This document shows, piece by piece, positions 7,808 to 16,443 of a stretch of 64,000 nucleotides of DNA. The stretch is taken from NCBI GenBank assembly GCA_964648485.1, contig CAZYOF010000016.1, positions 5,936 to 69,935 on the forward strand. Direction: 5' to 3'. Made by a program: the position numbers and the translations under genes. How positions within the stretch are numbered: the first letter of the stretch is position 1; each line of letters starts with the position of its first letter. The DNA comes from DAIOEK01 sp964648485 (GTDB taxonomy: Bacteria; Chloroflexota; Anaerolineae; Anaerolineales; Anaerolineaceae). Under the pieces are notes generated by a model, which was not told where the DNA came from, did no database searches, and saw only the letters and a list, made by a program, of their open reading frames with translations.

Positions 7808-9157
7808 ATGCCCCAAACTAGAACGAATTGCCCACGGTGCCGTCAGCCGATCATGGCTGAAATAAACCAATTACTGGATGTATCCTCAGATCCTCAAGTA
7901 AAACAACTGTTATTAAGTGGGCAGATCAATTTAGCACAATGCCCTGCCTGTGGTTACCAGGGAATGATCCCTACCCCCATCGTTTATCATGATGCGGAAA
8001 AGGAACTTTTACTAACATTTTTCCCGCCGGAAATCGGATTACCGGTAAACGAACAGGAAAAATTGATTGGTCCATTAATCAATCAGGTAATGAATCGATT
8101 GCCTCAGGAAAAGAGGAAAGCGTATTTATTACGCCCCCAAACCATGCTATCTATGCAACATTTGATAGAACGCGTTCTCGAAGGGGACGGGATTACAAAG
8201 GAGATGATCCAGGATCAACAAAAGAAAGTGGATCTCATCCGCAGGTTAATGGATGCAGCACCTGAGAGCCGAGTTGAGATTATTGAGAGTGAAAAAGCAT
8301 TGATAGATGAAACATTCTTTGGCTTGTTCAGCAGACTAATGGAATCTGCCGTTATTGGTAGAGACGAGAAAGCAGCGAAAGAATTGGCAGATATTCAGCA
8401 AATCATTCTTGAAAAAACTGAACTGGGGCAGGAAATTCTTAAGCAAAATGCTGAAGCAGAAGCAGCAGTTAAAGCCTTACAAGAAGCGGGTAAATCTGGG
8501 CTGACACGCGAAAAGCTAGTTGACTTGTTTATTGAATCGACATCTGATATTCGAACAGCTACACTGGTTCGATTAGCCCGTAATGGAATGGATTATGCGT
8601 TTTTCCAGATTCTGACCGGCAAAGTCGACCAAGCCAGCGGTAATGAAAAGGAAAGACTGACTAAACTTCGAGATGATTTATTAAAAATGACCGCAGAAAT
8701 TGATCTGGAGATACAAGAACAGGCGAGTAGAATTAAAGGCTTGATTGACAAACTGGTTGAATCTCCTGATATCGAAAAAACGACACAGCAAATTTTACCT
8801 GCAGTAAATGAAATGTTCCTTGATGTATTGAGGCAGGAAATCCAAACTGCAAGAGAAAAATCTGATATTGAACGAGCCGGGAAGTTGCAGCAAATCGTAG
8901 AGGTGATCCAAAAAGCATCGACTCCTCCACCTGAATATGAATTACTTGAGAAGCTTCTCTCAACTCAAGATGAATCTGAAATTCAGAAAGAACTGGATTT
9001 GAATGCTGATAAGATTACCCCAGACTTTATTCAACTCCTGAGTGGGGTGATTGCTCAGGCAGAGAGTCAAGGCGAAGAGGAAGAGATCAAAGAAAAATTA
9101 AAAGTTATTCACCGCCTGGCGCTGAAATTATCAATGCGCAAGAACATGGCTCAATAA
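7808..9157 (+). CDS. CpXC-domain protein with long helical C-terminal region
   Basis: The 449-residue protein begins with a zinc-binding CpXC domain: CPRC at about residues 8-11 and CPACGYQG near 48, followed by the characteristic PIVYHDAEKELLLTFFP segment (about 58-75). The remaining 350 residues are strongly charged and predicted helical, with long stretches likely to form coiled coil (EKTELGQEILKQNAEAEAAV region). CpXC proteins are common in Chloroflexota and have no established function. A possible -10 box (TATAAT 7770-7775) lies upstream. The gene is convergent with the FHA regulator and shares a terminator with it. Confidence 0.75.
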   Translation: MPQTRTNCPRCRQPIMAEINQLLDVSSDPQVKQLLLSGQINLAQCPACGYQGMIPTPIVYHDAEKELLLTFFPPEIGLPVNEQEKLIGPLINQVMNRLPQEKRKAYLLRPQTMLSMQHLIERVLEGDGITKEMIQDQQKKVDLIRRLMDAAPESRVEIIESEKALIDETFFGLFSRLMESAVIGRDEKAAKELADIQQIILEKTELGQEILKQNAEAEAAVKALQEAGKSGLTREKLVDLFIESTSDIRTATLVRLARNGMDYAFFQILTGKVDQASGNEKERLTKLRDDLLKMTAEIDLEIQEQASRIKGLIDKLVESPDIEKTTQQILPAVNEMFLDVLRQEIQTAREKSDIERAGKLQQIVEVIQKASTPPPEYELLEKLLSTQDESEIQKELDLNADKITPDFIQLLSGVIAQAESQGEEEEIKEKLKVIHRLALKLSMRKNMAQ

Positions 9158-9161
9158 ACAA

Positions 9162-9183
9162 AAGCACCGGGAAACCGGTGCTT
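9162..9183. terminator. Bidirectional terminator hairpin
   Basis: AAGCACCGG (9162-9170) pairs with CCGGTGCTT (9175-9183) around a stable GAAA tetraloop, between the convergent CpXC and FHA genes. It overlaps the stop codon of the FHA gene. Confidence 0.7.
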
Positions 9184-9847
9184 ATTCTATATTCTCAAAT
9201 TTAATTCCTGAACCGCGCAGAGTGGAAACATAACTATGGTCTGGGTCCAGTTCAGCAAGACGGTGTCTCAACCGGCGAACCAGAGCATCAAGTGCCTGAT
9301 CAGATACTCCCAATGAGGCTTCACGCCCCCAAATACCGTTAATTATTTCATCCCGTGAAACAATTGCCCCTTCCTGTTCACAAAGGATTTGTAACAATCT
9401 ATATTGTGGAGCAGATAGCGGAGGTATAACCTCCTTCTGCCCGATCCATACCCTTCTTGAACGTGGATCGAGATGTAATCTGCCAGTCCGCTGGGTTAAG
9501 GGAATTTGACCGGCATCCAGTGGCATAGTAGAGTCGGAGTTTAAGTAAGCAAAATGCTGAACCAGAGCAACTTGTATTAGATCACCATCCTGCAAGAGAA
9601 CAGATGTTTCGATACGCTGACCATTACAGAATGTGCCATTCTTACTACCCAGATCTTCAATGATTGTGCCGTTTTCTGCAGGCATCAGGTTTGCATGGAA
9701 GCGAGAAATCTGACGATCTGGGATCATGATATCGCAAGATGTGTCTCTCCCTATCAGGATGGTCTTATTTATCATCCATCGTTGACCGATCAACGGACCG
9801 GTTTGAGCCATCAGAATTGGGACGTCATCATTTTGGGTTTTTTTCAT
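9182..9847 (-). CDS. FHA-winged-helix transcriptional regulator
   Basis: This 221-residue protein joins an N-terminal FHA domain (about residues 22-105) to an OmpR/PhoB-type winged-helix DNA-binding domain (about 125-218). The FHA part shows the phosphothreonine-binding pattern IGRDTSCDI, ISRFHANL and LGSKNGTFCNG. The C-terminal part shows LSAPQYRLLQIL, DQALDALVRRLRHRL and a final YVSTLRGSGIKF wing. There is no receiver domain, so control by a two-component kinase is unlikely. It is divergent from a Ser/Thr kinase gene 121 bases away, so its input is probably a phosphothreonine on itself or a partner. No clear ribosome binding site precedes the ATG at 9847. Confidence 0.88.
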   Translation of the reverse strand: MKKTQNDDVPILMAQTGPLIGQRWMINKTILIGRDTSCDIMIPDRQISRFHANLMPAENGTIIEDLGSKNGTFCNGQRIETSVLLQDGDLIQVALVQHFAYLNSDSTMPLDAGQIPLTQRTGRLHLDPRSRRVWIGQKEVIPPLSAPQYRLLQILCEQEGAIVSRDEIINGIWGREASLGVSDQALDALVRRLRHRLAELDPDHSYVSTLRGSGIKFENIE

Positions 9848-9967
9848 GGGCTGATCACAATAAGAAAAATTCCTTTACGGTATAATAATAATGAAAAAAG
9901 AAAAACATGCAACCTGAAATAACGCCGACATATCATCAGGCTGCTCGCTCACGAAATCTGGAGAAGA

Positions 9968-10957
9968 ATGCCCCTTGCACTAAAAGCAGGCGAAATCTTA
10001 CGTGGTAGATATCGCATATCAAGAATTATCGGACAGGGTGGAATGGGTTCCATCTATCTGGCTGATGATACACGTCTGCAAGGGCGCCAGTGTGCCGTAA
10101 AAGAAGTGGAGCATGATAAAACGCTTCCATCTGAATTGGTCAGGCAGGCGAGAGATCAATTTGAGAGAGAAGCTACTGTTTTAGCCCGTCTGGATCATCC
10201 GAATTTACCCAAAGTATCAGATTATTTTTCCATAGGTCCGAGAGACTACCTGGTGATGGATTTTGTACCGGGGAAAGATTTAAGGACATTAATGATTGAA
10301 GCCCGCCAAGCAGGTACTTTCCTTGCAGAACAAGATGTATTAGTTTGGGCAAACCAATTGGCTGATGCGATTTCATACTTACACAGTCAAACACCTCCCA
10401 TTTTGCACAGAGATATCAAACCAGGTAACCTAAAAATTACTCCATCAAATTTACTCAAATTGGTCGATTTTGGATTGGTTAAGTTGGCAGCTCCCGGTGA
10501 AGTAACCATTACTATATTACAGGGAAGGGGAACCGCCCTTTACACTCCCCTTGAGCAATATGGCGGTGACAGTAGCCATACCGATACCAGATCAGATATC
10601 TACTCTTTTGGATCTACCCTCTATCACATTCTGACGAATTCTACCCCCGTGGATGCCCGTGAAAGGTTTTTACATCCAGATACATTAATTTCCCCAAGGC
10701 AGATTAATCCATCCATCAGTCCCAGAACAGAGAGAGCTATCCTCTGGGCGATTGGACTTCATCCCGATGATCGCCCTCAGACTGTAGAAGAATTCCGTCA
10801 GGCTCTTTTGGGTGATGAGATGATAATTTCCCGCCCACGAGTAACTACTCCCATACCCAAACCAATCGATTATCTAAAAATGGAACCAGAAAAATATCTG
10901 GTTTGGAGTGTATTAATACTCGCTGGTATCAGTTTGTTGGTAACAATACTTCCATAA
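9968..10957 (+). CDS. Membrane-anchored Ser/Thr protein kinase
   Basis: A 329-residue Hanks-type kinase. The glycine-rich loop is IGQGGMGSIYLADD (about residues 20-33), the lysine lies in CAVKEVEH, the catalytic loop reads HRDIKPGNLKI, the metal-binding motif is DFGLVKL, and the DTRSDIYSFGSTLYHILT helix follows. A single C-terminal hydrophobic segment (YLVWSVLILAGISLLVTILP) anchors it with no extracytoplasmic sensor domain beyond it. GGAG (9960-9963) precedes the ATG. It is divergently paired with the FHA-winged-helix regulator at 9182-9847, an obvious candidate substrate or effector. A terminator follows directly. Confidence 0.93.
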   Translation: MPLALKAGEILRGRYRISRIIGQGGMGSIYLADDTRLQGRQCAVKEVEHDKTLPSELVRQARDQFEREATVLARLDHPNLPKVSDYFSIGPRDYLVMDFVPGKDLRTLMIEARQAGTFLAEQDVLVWANQLADAISYLHSQTPPILHRDIKPGNLKITPSNLLKLVDFGLVKLAAPGEVTITILQGRGTALYTPLEQYGGDSSHTDTRSDIYSFGSTLYHILTNSTPVDARERFLHPDTLISPRQINPSISPRTERAILWAIGLHPDDRPQTVEEFRQALLGDEMIISRPRVTTPIPKPIDYLKMEPEKYLVWSVLILAGISLLVTILP

Positions 10958-10960
10958 AAA

Positions 10961-10983
10961 TGACCGGTCTGAACGACCGGTCA
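10961..10983. terminator. Bidirectional terminator hairpin
   Basis: TGACCGGTC (10961-10969) pairs with GACCGGTCA (10975-10983) over a 5-base loop. It is flanked by AAAAA on the left and AAATTTT on the right, and lies between the convergent kinase and glnQ-type genes. Confidence 0.75.
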
Positions 10984-10988
10984 AAATT

Positions 10989-11717
10989 TTAAAGGACTTT
11001 ACTCAAGAAAGCTTTTGTTCTTTCATGTTGCGGGTTACTAAATAATCCATCGGGAGTTGATTCTTCCACAATAACGCCGTCATCCATGAAAATTGCTCTA
11101 TTCGCCGCAGCTCGGGCGAAACCCATTTCATGAGATACCACAACCATCGTCATTCCTTCTTTTGCCAGGTTAAGCATTACATCCAATACCTCCTGGATCA
11201 TTTCAGGATCAAGAGCTGATGTGGGTTCATCAAACAGCATCATTTTGGGATTCATTGCCAGAGCGCGAGCGATTGCAACACGTTGTTGCTGCCCACCAGA
11301 CAATTGGATTGGATAGTTTTTTGCCTTATCAGGAATGCCAACTTTTTCTAACAGATGATTTGCAATTTTTATTGCTTCATTCGTTTCGCGTTTTCTGATG
11401 ATCCGCTGCGCTAATGTGAGATTTTCCAACACAGTTAGATGAGGAAACAGGTTAAATGATTGAAATACCATTCCCACTTCTGTACGAACCAGATTAATAT
11501 TCTTTGCACTATCCAGAGAAATCCCATCTACTATGATTGAACCTTTTTCAAATTCTTCCAGACGGTTGATGCATCGCAGGAATGTGGATTTACCAGAACC
11601 GGAAGGACCGATGATTACGACCACTTCGCCTTTTTCTACGTTGAGCGTAACTCCCTTGAGGACATGCAAATGTCCAAAGTATTTGTGAATATTATTTACT
11701 TGGATAATGGGAGTCAT
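10989..11717 (-). CDS. glnQ: Polar amino-acid ABC transporter ATPase
   Basis: A 242-residue ATPase of the glutamine/arginine uptake family (GlnQ/ArtP). Walker A is GPSGSGKST, the Q-loop lies in GMVFQSFNLFPHLTVLENL, the signature is LSGGQQQRVAIARAL, Walker B is MMLFDEPTSALDP, and the H-loop is in VVVSHEMGFA. I start it at the ATG at 11717 because AGAGG lies seven bases upstream overlapping the permease stop codon; an upstream in-frame TTG at 11732 has no such site. It is the last gene of the binding protein-permease-ATPase operon. Confidence 0.93.
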   Translation of the reverse strand: MTPIIQVNNIHKYFGHLHVLKGVTLNVEKGEVVVIIGPSGSGKSTFLRCINRLEEFEKGSIIVDGISLDSAKNINLVRTEVGMVFQSFNLFPHLTVLENLTLAQRIIRKRETNEAIKIANHLLEKVGIPDKAKNYPIQLSGGQQQRVAIARALAMNPKMMLFDEPTSALDPEMIQEVLDVMLNLAKEGMTMVVVSHEMGFARAAANRAIFMDDGVIVEESTPDGLFSNPQHERTKAFLSKVL

Positions 11718-11721
11718 CGCA

Positions 11722-12555
11722 TCACCTCTCAATCCGGGTTTTATTTTCTATAAATGTAACCATTCTCGCTGATAACAGGGTAAGGACAAGGTAAAGCAGT
11801 GCGACCATCATCCATGTTTCAATTGGAATAAAATTCGCAGCCATAAATTCTCGTCCTCGCCGGGTCATATCTGCAACGGCTACAACACTTACTAAAGATG
11901 AATCTTTGAGCAACGAAATAAACTCATTACCAACTGGTGGGAGAATCACTCGAATAGCCTGGGGAATTATTACATAACGCATAGCCTGGAAGTAAGACAT
12001 TCCCAGGCTGCGAGCAGCTTCCATCTGTCCTTTTGATATTGATTGGATACCGGCACGGTAAATTTCGCTCATATAAGCACCGTAGCAGAATGTCAATCCA
12101 AGAATTGCCATTCCTACCGGATTTGCCAAATAGTTGGCAAATGGTTCGTAATTGATAGTTCTTCCAAATTCTTGGATCACAGATGGAAAAGCAAAATACC
12201 AGAATAATAATTGAACAAGCAGAGGTATTCCCCGGATGACCTCAACGTAGATCGAGGCTATTCCTGAGATTATTGGATTTTTAGAAAGTCTTCCTAATCC
12301 ACCGATTAAACCAAGAAATATTACTAGAATAAAGGATATGACAGTCACCATCAAGGTAACACCCATACCTTCCCTAACGAAAAGTACAATACGCTTATAT
12401 GGATCTGGTTTTGCAAAAACGAGCATCAAAATTAAGCCGACAACAACTGCAACCAGGATCCACCAGGGATCATACTTCCGGCCGGAGGTTCGGCCAAAAC
12501 GGGCTGGTAGTGGAGAGTCCACTGTACCGATGGGGGGGTGATCAGATTCGTCCAT
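11722..12555 (-). CDS. glnP: Polar amino-acid ABC transporter permease
   Basis: A 277-residue HisMQ/GlnP-type inner-membrane permease. A hydrophilic N-terminal stretch of about 30 residues precedes the first membrane segment (WWILVAVVVGLILMLVF), and a second follows in GVTLMVTVISFILVIFLGLI. The EAA-type loop that docks the ATPase is seen as QMEAARSLGMSYFQAMRYVI. AAAGGAAAA precedes the ATG. It lies between the binding-protein gene and the ATPase gene and would form the membrane channel as a dimer. Confidence 0.92.
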   Translation of the reverse strand: MDESDHPPIGTVDSPLPARFGRTSGRKYDPWWILVAVVVGLILMLVFAKPDPYKRIVLFVREGMGVTLMVTVISFILVIFLGLIGGLGRLSKNPIISGIASIYVEVIRGIPLLVQLLFWYFAFPSVIQEFGRTINYEPFANYLANPVGMAILGLTFCYGAYMSEIYRAGIQSISKGQMEAARSLGMSYFQAMRYVIIPQAIRVILPPVGNEFISLLKDSSLVSVVAVADMTRRGREFMAANFIPIETWMMVALLYLVLTLLSARMVTFIENKTRIER

Positions 12556-12580
12556 TTTTCCTTTACCTTTTGAGTATTAA

Positions 12581-12606
12581 AAAAGCGAGGTCTCAGCGGA
12601 CCTCGC
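12581..12606 (-). terminator. Partial terminator between binding-protein and permease genes
   Basis: GCGAGGTC (12585-12592) pairs with GACCTCGC (12599-12606). On the minus strand the hairpin is followed by six U. It sits after the binding-protein stop and before the permease, a usual way to make the binding protein in excess of the membrane parts. Confidence 0.75.
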
Positions 12607-12630
12607 TAATAAAACGAACATTCCGCCGAA

Positions 12631-13377
12631 TTAATTACCAGCCAGCCACTTAGCTTCCAGCTTGGCTATGGTTCCATCAGACTTCAGTTCGGCCAGGGCT
12701 TTGTTGATTTTATTTACGAGGTCTTCATTGTTCTTACATACCATAATACCGTAAGATTCGTTCGTGAACACCTCTCCAACAGTCATCAATTTGTCGCTGT
12801 TTTGTCCAATGAATCCAAGGGCAGTCGGGTAATCTGCAATGACAGCATCTATTTGACCATTCATAAGATCCAGGAAGGCCAGATCATAGGAATCATATGG
12901 TTTAACCATAGCATCTTTGATGTTACTTGCCTCAATTTCACCTGTTGTACCTAATTGAGCACCCAACTTTTTGCCAACCAGGTCATCCGTAGATTGAATG
13001 TTGGTTTCTCCCTTACGAACGGTGACGATCTGACCGGCGTTAATATATGGGTCTGAGAAAAGAGCATTCTGTTTTCGTTCATCTGTGATGGTGATTGCGG
13101 CTGCAGCTGCATCATATTGACATTGTGCTACACCTGAGATGACCGCATCAAAACCGATATTGATCCATTCGACCTCGAAGCCGGCTTTTGCGGCAACAGC
13201 TTCCATCATTTCGATGTCAAAGCCAATTGGTTTGGAGCCAGTATCATCCATCATTTCAAAAGGTGGGAATGTTGCATCCGTGGCAACCTTGACGCTGGTT
13301 GTCTTTTGGGCGCATGCTCCGAGTAGCATACTTAATAAAACAACTACAAAAAGGACCAGGATTGCTTTTTGCTTCAC
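12631..13377 (-). CDS. glnH: Polar amino-acid ABC transporter substrate-binding lipoprotein
   Basis: A family-3 solute-binding protein of 248 residues. The GTG at 13377 is chosen because GGAGGAG lies four bases upstream and it yields a standard lipoprotein signal (KQKAILVLFVVVLLSMLLGAC) with a lipobox cysteine. The mature protein shows the fold's KVATDATFPPFEMMDD, IGFDIEMMEAVAAKAG and GQIDAVIADYPTAL elements. An in-frame TTG at 13395 has no ribosome site and is not used. Glutamine or another polar amino acid is the likely ligand; exact specificity is not readable. Confidence 0.92.
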   Translation of the reverse strand: MKQKAILVLFVVVLLSMLLGACAQKTTSVKVATDATFPPFEMMDDTGSKPIGFDIEMMEAVAAKAGFEVEWINIGFDAVISGVAQCQYDAAAAAITITDERKQNALFSDPYINAGQIVTVRKGETNIQSTDDLVGKKLGAQLGTTGEIEASNIKDAMVKPYDSYDLAFLDLMNGQIDAVIADYPTALGFIGQNSDKLMTVGEVFTNESYGIMVCKNNEDLVNKINKALAELKSDGTIAKLEAKWLAGN

Positions 13378-13517
13378 AGTTCTCCTCCAGAACAAATGAA
13401 TTTGAGATATATATTTGCAGGATTTATTATCTCTTAAGAAATTATAACATGTTTCATCTGGTGGTACGGTATTCCGACTATTTCAGGCTTGATGGTACCA
13501 AGAAACATGCCTTATTG

Positions 13518-13526
13518 TGCTAGAAT
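13518..13526 (+). promoter_or_regulatory. Extended -10 promoter giving a leaderless mRNA
   Basis: TG-C-TAGAAT (13518-13526) ends six bases before the ATG of the SDR gene at 13533. Transcription would start at or next to the A of the ATG, and no ribosome binding site is present. Confidence 0.4.
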
Positions 13527-13532
13527 CCAAAT

Positions 13533-14321
13533 ATGGAATCTCAAAATATTATTGTCACACGCAAATTAGGCAAACAACCTTTAGCGGTTGTGACAGGTGG
13601 CGCCCATCGAGTTGGTCGTATGATCACTCTAGAATTATCGCGGCTGGGGTTTGCAGTATTGATCCATTACAACACTGCCATCATAGAGGCAGAAAAGTTA
13701 AAAAATTTGATCTTTGATCATGGAGGATGGGCAGATATTATTCAGGCAAATTTGACACAAACCGACCAGATTACACAGTTATTCAAGAAAGTCGATGAGA
13801 CAGGAAGACCTTTGCAGGTTTGGGTAAATTCAGCAGCCATCATGCCTGCGGGTGATATTTTACAAGTAGATGAAGATTCATGGTCTCAAGCCTTGAACTT
13901 GAATCTCCGGGCAGCATTATTCTGCGCAATCAAGGCTTCTGAACGAATGCAGGCTGGTGGTAGCATTATCAATATTTCTGATATCTTTGCTCAGCAAATC
14001 TGGCGGATACACCCACTCTATGGATTAAGTAAGTCTTCGCTTGAACACCTCACCCGAATTATGGCATCCCGGCTGGCGTCGCGAATCCGTGTTAACGCTT
14101 TAGGTTTGGCGCCTGTTCTTCCTCCGAATGGGTATTCAGAAAGTGATTGGCAGGGAATCATTTCTCGAGCCCCTGGAAAACGGGAAATCAAACAGAGCGA
14201 GATTGGACGCGCGCTGGAATATCTTCTGACAAACGAGTATATTTCAGGTGAAGTTTTATCAGTTACCGGTGATGGAAAAATATCCATTCTTACTTCGGAG
14301 ATCCATGAAAGACCCGCTTAA
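13533..14321 (+). CDS. Short-chain dehydrogenase/reductase
   Basis: A 262-residue classical SDR. The NAD(P)-binding glycine motif is VVTGGAHRVGRMIT near residue 19, the NxA motif is VNSAAIM, and the catalytic pair is YGLSK near residue 165 with the serine in IINISDIF. The R after the glycine motif recalls pteridine reductase/FolM-like SDRs, but the substrate is not decided. It appears to be translated from a leaderless transcript. It overlaps the start of the UbiA-like gene by 17 bases and heads a five-gene plus-strand run including two moeA-type genes. Confidence 0.88.
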   Translation: MESQNIIVTRKLGKQPLAVVTGGAHRVGRMITLELSRLGFAVLIHYNTAIIEAEKLKNLIFDHGGWADIIQANLTQTDQITQLFKKVDETGRPLQVWVNSAAIMPAGDILQVDEDSWSQALNLNLRAALFCAIKASERMQAGGSIINISDIFAQQIWRIHPLYGLSKSSLEHLTRIMASRLASRIRVNALGLAPVLPPNGYSESDWQGIISRAPGKREIKQSEIGRALEYLLTNEYISGEVLSVTGDGKISILTSEIHERPA

Positions 14322-15207
14322 TCTCACCAATCACTTATTCACGCGTAAGAGCGGATTATTCCTGGCGATCATTGTGTTATTGAATTTGTTGGGGGCGGGG
14401 ATTGCACATTACCTCGGCAACACTATTAATTGGCTGCATTTTTTCCAGGGGTTAGTGTGGTTATTTGTTTTGGGTGGAGGGATTTTATTCCTTGATGAAA
14501 TTTTCAACCCTGTGAAATTTTTATCGAAAAATGATGAAAAACCTTTATCGCGTGAAGAAAGAAGCACCCGGCAAAACACATTATTCATTATCGTAGCAGT
14601 AATCCTTTCCATTGTGGCAATTCTCCTGGTTTGGATGCTGCATGAGATGATATTATCTACCCCATTAATATTCATCATTTTGATTATAGTAATTCTGTCT
14701 TTGTTATTGATTCTTCCTCCCATTCGATTATGGACTTCAGGGATTGGCGAGTTTATTCTCTCTTTTTTGTTCTGCCAAATTATTCCAGTTTATGCTTACT
14801 TTTTTCAAGCAGGTGAATTCAATCGGTTACTTTCATTAACTACTATTCCTCTCACAGCAATCTATTTTGCGATGCTGCTTGCATTTCAATTTGAATCATA
14901 TGGAAAACTTCCTGAACAGAGTGGAACATTATTCGTTGTCCGTGTTGGCTGGCAAAATGGTTCCCGTGCCCATCATCTACTCATCGGAATAGCCTATTTA
15001 CTGATGGGAGTAGCGTACTGGGCGGGATTGCCATGGCGAATCGTTCTACCTTTCTTATTCACCATCCCTATCGCTGTTTTTCAAGTTTTTCTGTTGAATA
15101 GAATAACCTCGGGGGCAAAACCCCAATGGCGTTTATTCCGTTACACAGCCGGGATTCTCACGCTTCTGGCTCTATATTTGATTACATATTCCTATTGGAC
15201 AATATAA
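14305..15207 (+). CDS. Polytopic membrane protein, UbiA-prenyltransferase-like
   Basis: A 300-residue integral membrane protein with about eight hydrophobic segments. I start it at the ATG at 14305 (CGGAG just upstream), overlapping the SDR gene; an earlier in-frame ATG at 14248 is less likely. The N-terminal region (LLNLLGAGIAHYLGNTINW, then a TM segment ending GGGILFLDEIFNP) resembles quinone-type UbiA prenyltransferases. Where active enzymes carry an NDxxDxxxD motif, only DE remains, so catalytic activity as a prenyltransferase is doubtful. The assignment rests on partial resemblance; it could be an unrelated membrane protein. Confidence 0.5.
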   Translation: MKDPLNLTNHLFTRKSGLFLAIIVLLNLLGAGIAHYLGNTINWLHFFQGLVWLFVLGGGILFLDEIFNPVKFLSKNDEKPLSREERSTRQNTLFIIVAVILSIVAILLVWMLHEMILSTPLIFIILIIVILSLLLILPPIRLWTSGIGEFILSFLFCQIIPVYAYFFQAGEFNRLLSLTTIPLTAIYFAMLLAFQFESYGKLPEQSGTLFVVRVGWQNGSRAHHLLIGIAYLLMGVAYWAGLPWRIVLPFLFTIPIAVFQVFLLNRITSGAKPQWRLFRYTAGILTLLALYLITYSYWTI

Positions 15208-16443
15208 ATGCCTGAATTCCTAAAGCTCAAGCCGCCTTTTGAGGCATTATCAGCCTGGATGGATGCGTTACCCCCAACAGAGATATCTTCTGAGGTGATC
15301 CCTACGCTTAGTGCAATTCATCGAGTACTCGCTTCTGATCTGCATGCACCGCATCCTCTCCCTGAATTTCCGCGCAGCACTGTGGATGGTTATGCCATAC
15401 GCGCAGCCGATTCTCACGGAGCATCTGAAGCACTACCTGCTCTTGCCACATATCTAACTGAATTACCGATGGGTAAGGAACCAGATATTTCTATTGCAGC
15501 CGGCACCGCCGCATTAATCCACACTGGAGGGATGCTTCCACAAGGTTCGGATGCTGTGGTTATGTTGGAACATGCACAGTTGGTTTCAAATGACAGTCTT
15601 GAAATTTATGGTCCGGTAGCCAGAAATGAGAATGTGATCCTTGCGGGTGAGGATGTCAAGCAAGGAGAGAAAATATTATCTGCAGGCACTAAACTGCGTA
15701 TACCAGAAATTGGCGGATTGATGTCGTTTGGAATAATGGAAGTAGCCGTAACCAAAAAACCGCGTGTAGCAATCCTTTCTAGTGGTGATGAAGTCGTATC
15801 TCCAGTAACGAAACCAGCTTACGGGCAGGTTCGAGACATCAATTCCACTACCATGTCCTTATTAGTACATGATGCGGGTGGTGAACCAATATCTTATGGA
15901 ATCGTCGCTGACAACGCATCTGATTTACTGGATGTGACGATGAAAGCATATGCTGAATGCGATGTGATTCTGTTTACAGCAGGTTCTTCTGCTTCATCGC
16001 GTGATCTTACCGCCGGCATCATTGATAAATTGGGTAAACCCGGTGTGCTTGTTCATGGAGTTCAGGTCCGACCTGGAAAACCAACCATTCTTGCAGTATG
16101 TAATGGAAAACCTGTGATCGGTCTTCCAGGAAATCCGGTTAGTGCACTAGTTATTGCCGGTTTATTTGTCAAACCTGTGATAAAAAGGCTTCTTGGGGAA
16201 AATGATAAAAAAATCTTTCCATCTATATCTGCTCAAGTGATAGGAAATATTCCTTCTCAAGCAGGACGGGATGACTGGGTTCCGGTTAGTTTGATAAATG
16301 ATTCGGGTCAGTGGAAGGCAGAACCGATTCATTATAAGAGCAATCTGATTTTTAATCTTGTAAAAGCAGATGGCCTTGTCCATATTCCTTCGGATGTTAC
16401 AGGTATAGCGGCAGGCTCAAACATTGAAGTTGAATTGTTATGA
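15208..16443 (+). CDS. moeA: Molybdopterin molybdotransferase MoeA
   Basis: A full-length 411-residue MoeA, which inserts molybdate into adenylylated molybdopterin. Diagnostic stretches are FPRSTVDGYAIRAAD (about residues 53-67), GAVV-equivalent GSDAVVMLEHA, the active-site region GDEVV, TAGSSASSRDLT, HGVQVRPGKPTILA, and GLPGNPVSALV. The ATG directly abuts the stop of the UbiA-like gene and its stop overlaps the next start by four bases (ATGA), so translation is coupled. A second, longer MoeA paralogue lies at 17396. Confidence 0.93.
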   Translation: MPEFLKLKPPFEALSAWMDALPPTEISSEVIPTLSAIHRVLASDLHAPHPLPEFPRSTVDGYAIRAADSHGASEALPALATYLTELPMGKEPDISIAAGTAALIHTGGMLPQGSDAVVMLEHAQLVSNDSLEIYGPVARNENVILAGEDVKQGEKILSAGTKLRIPEIGGLMSFGIMEVAVTKKPRVAILSSGDEVVSPVTKPAYGQVRDINSTTMSLLVHDAGGEPISYGIVADNASDLLDVTMKAYAECDVILFTAGSSASSRDLTAGIIDKLGKPGVLVHGVQVRPGKPTILAVCNGKPVIGLPGNPVSALVIAGLFVKPVIKRLLGENDKKIFPSISAQVIGNIPSQAGRDDWVPVSLINDSGQWKAEPIHYKSNLIFNLVKADGLVHIPSDVTGIAAGSNIEVELL

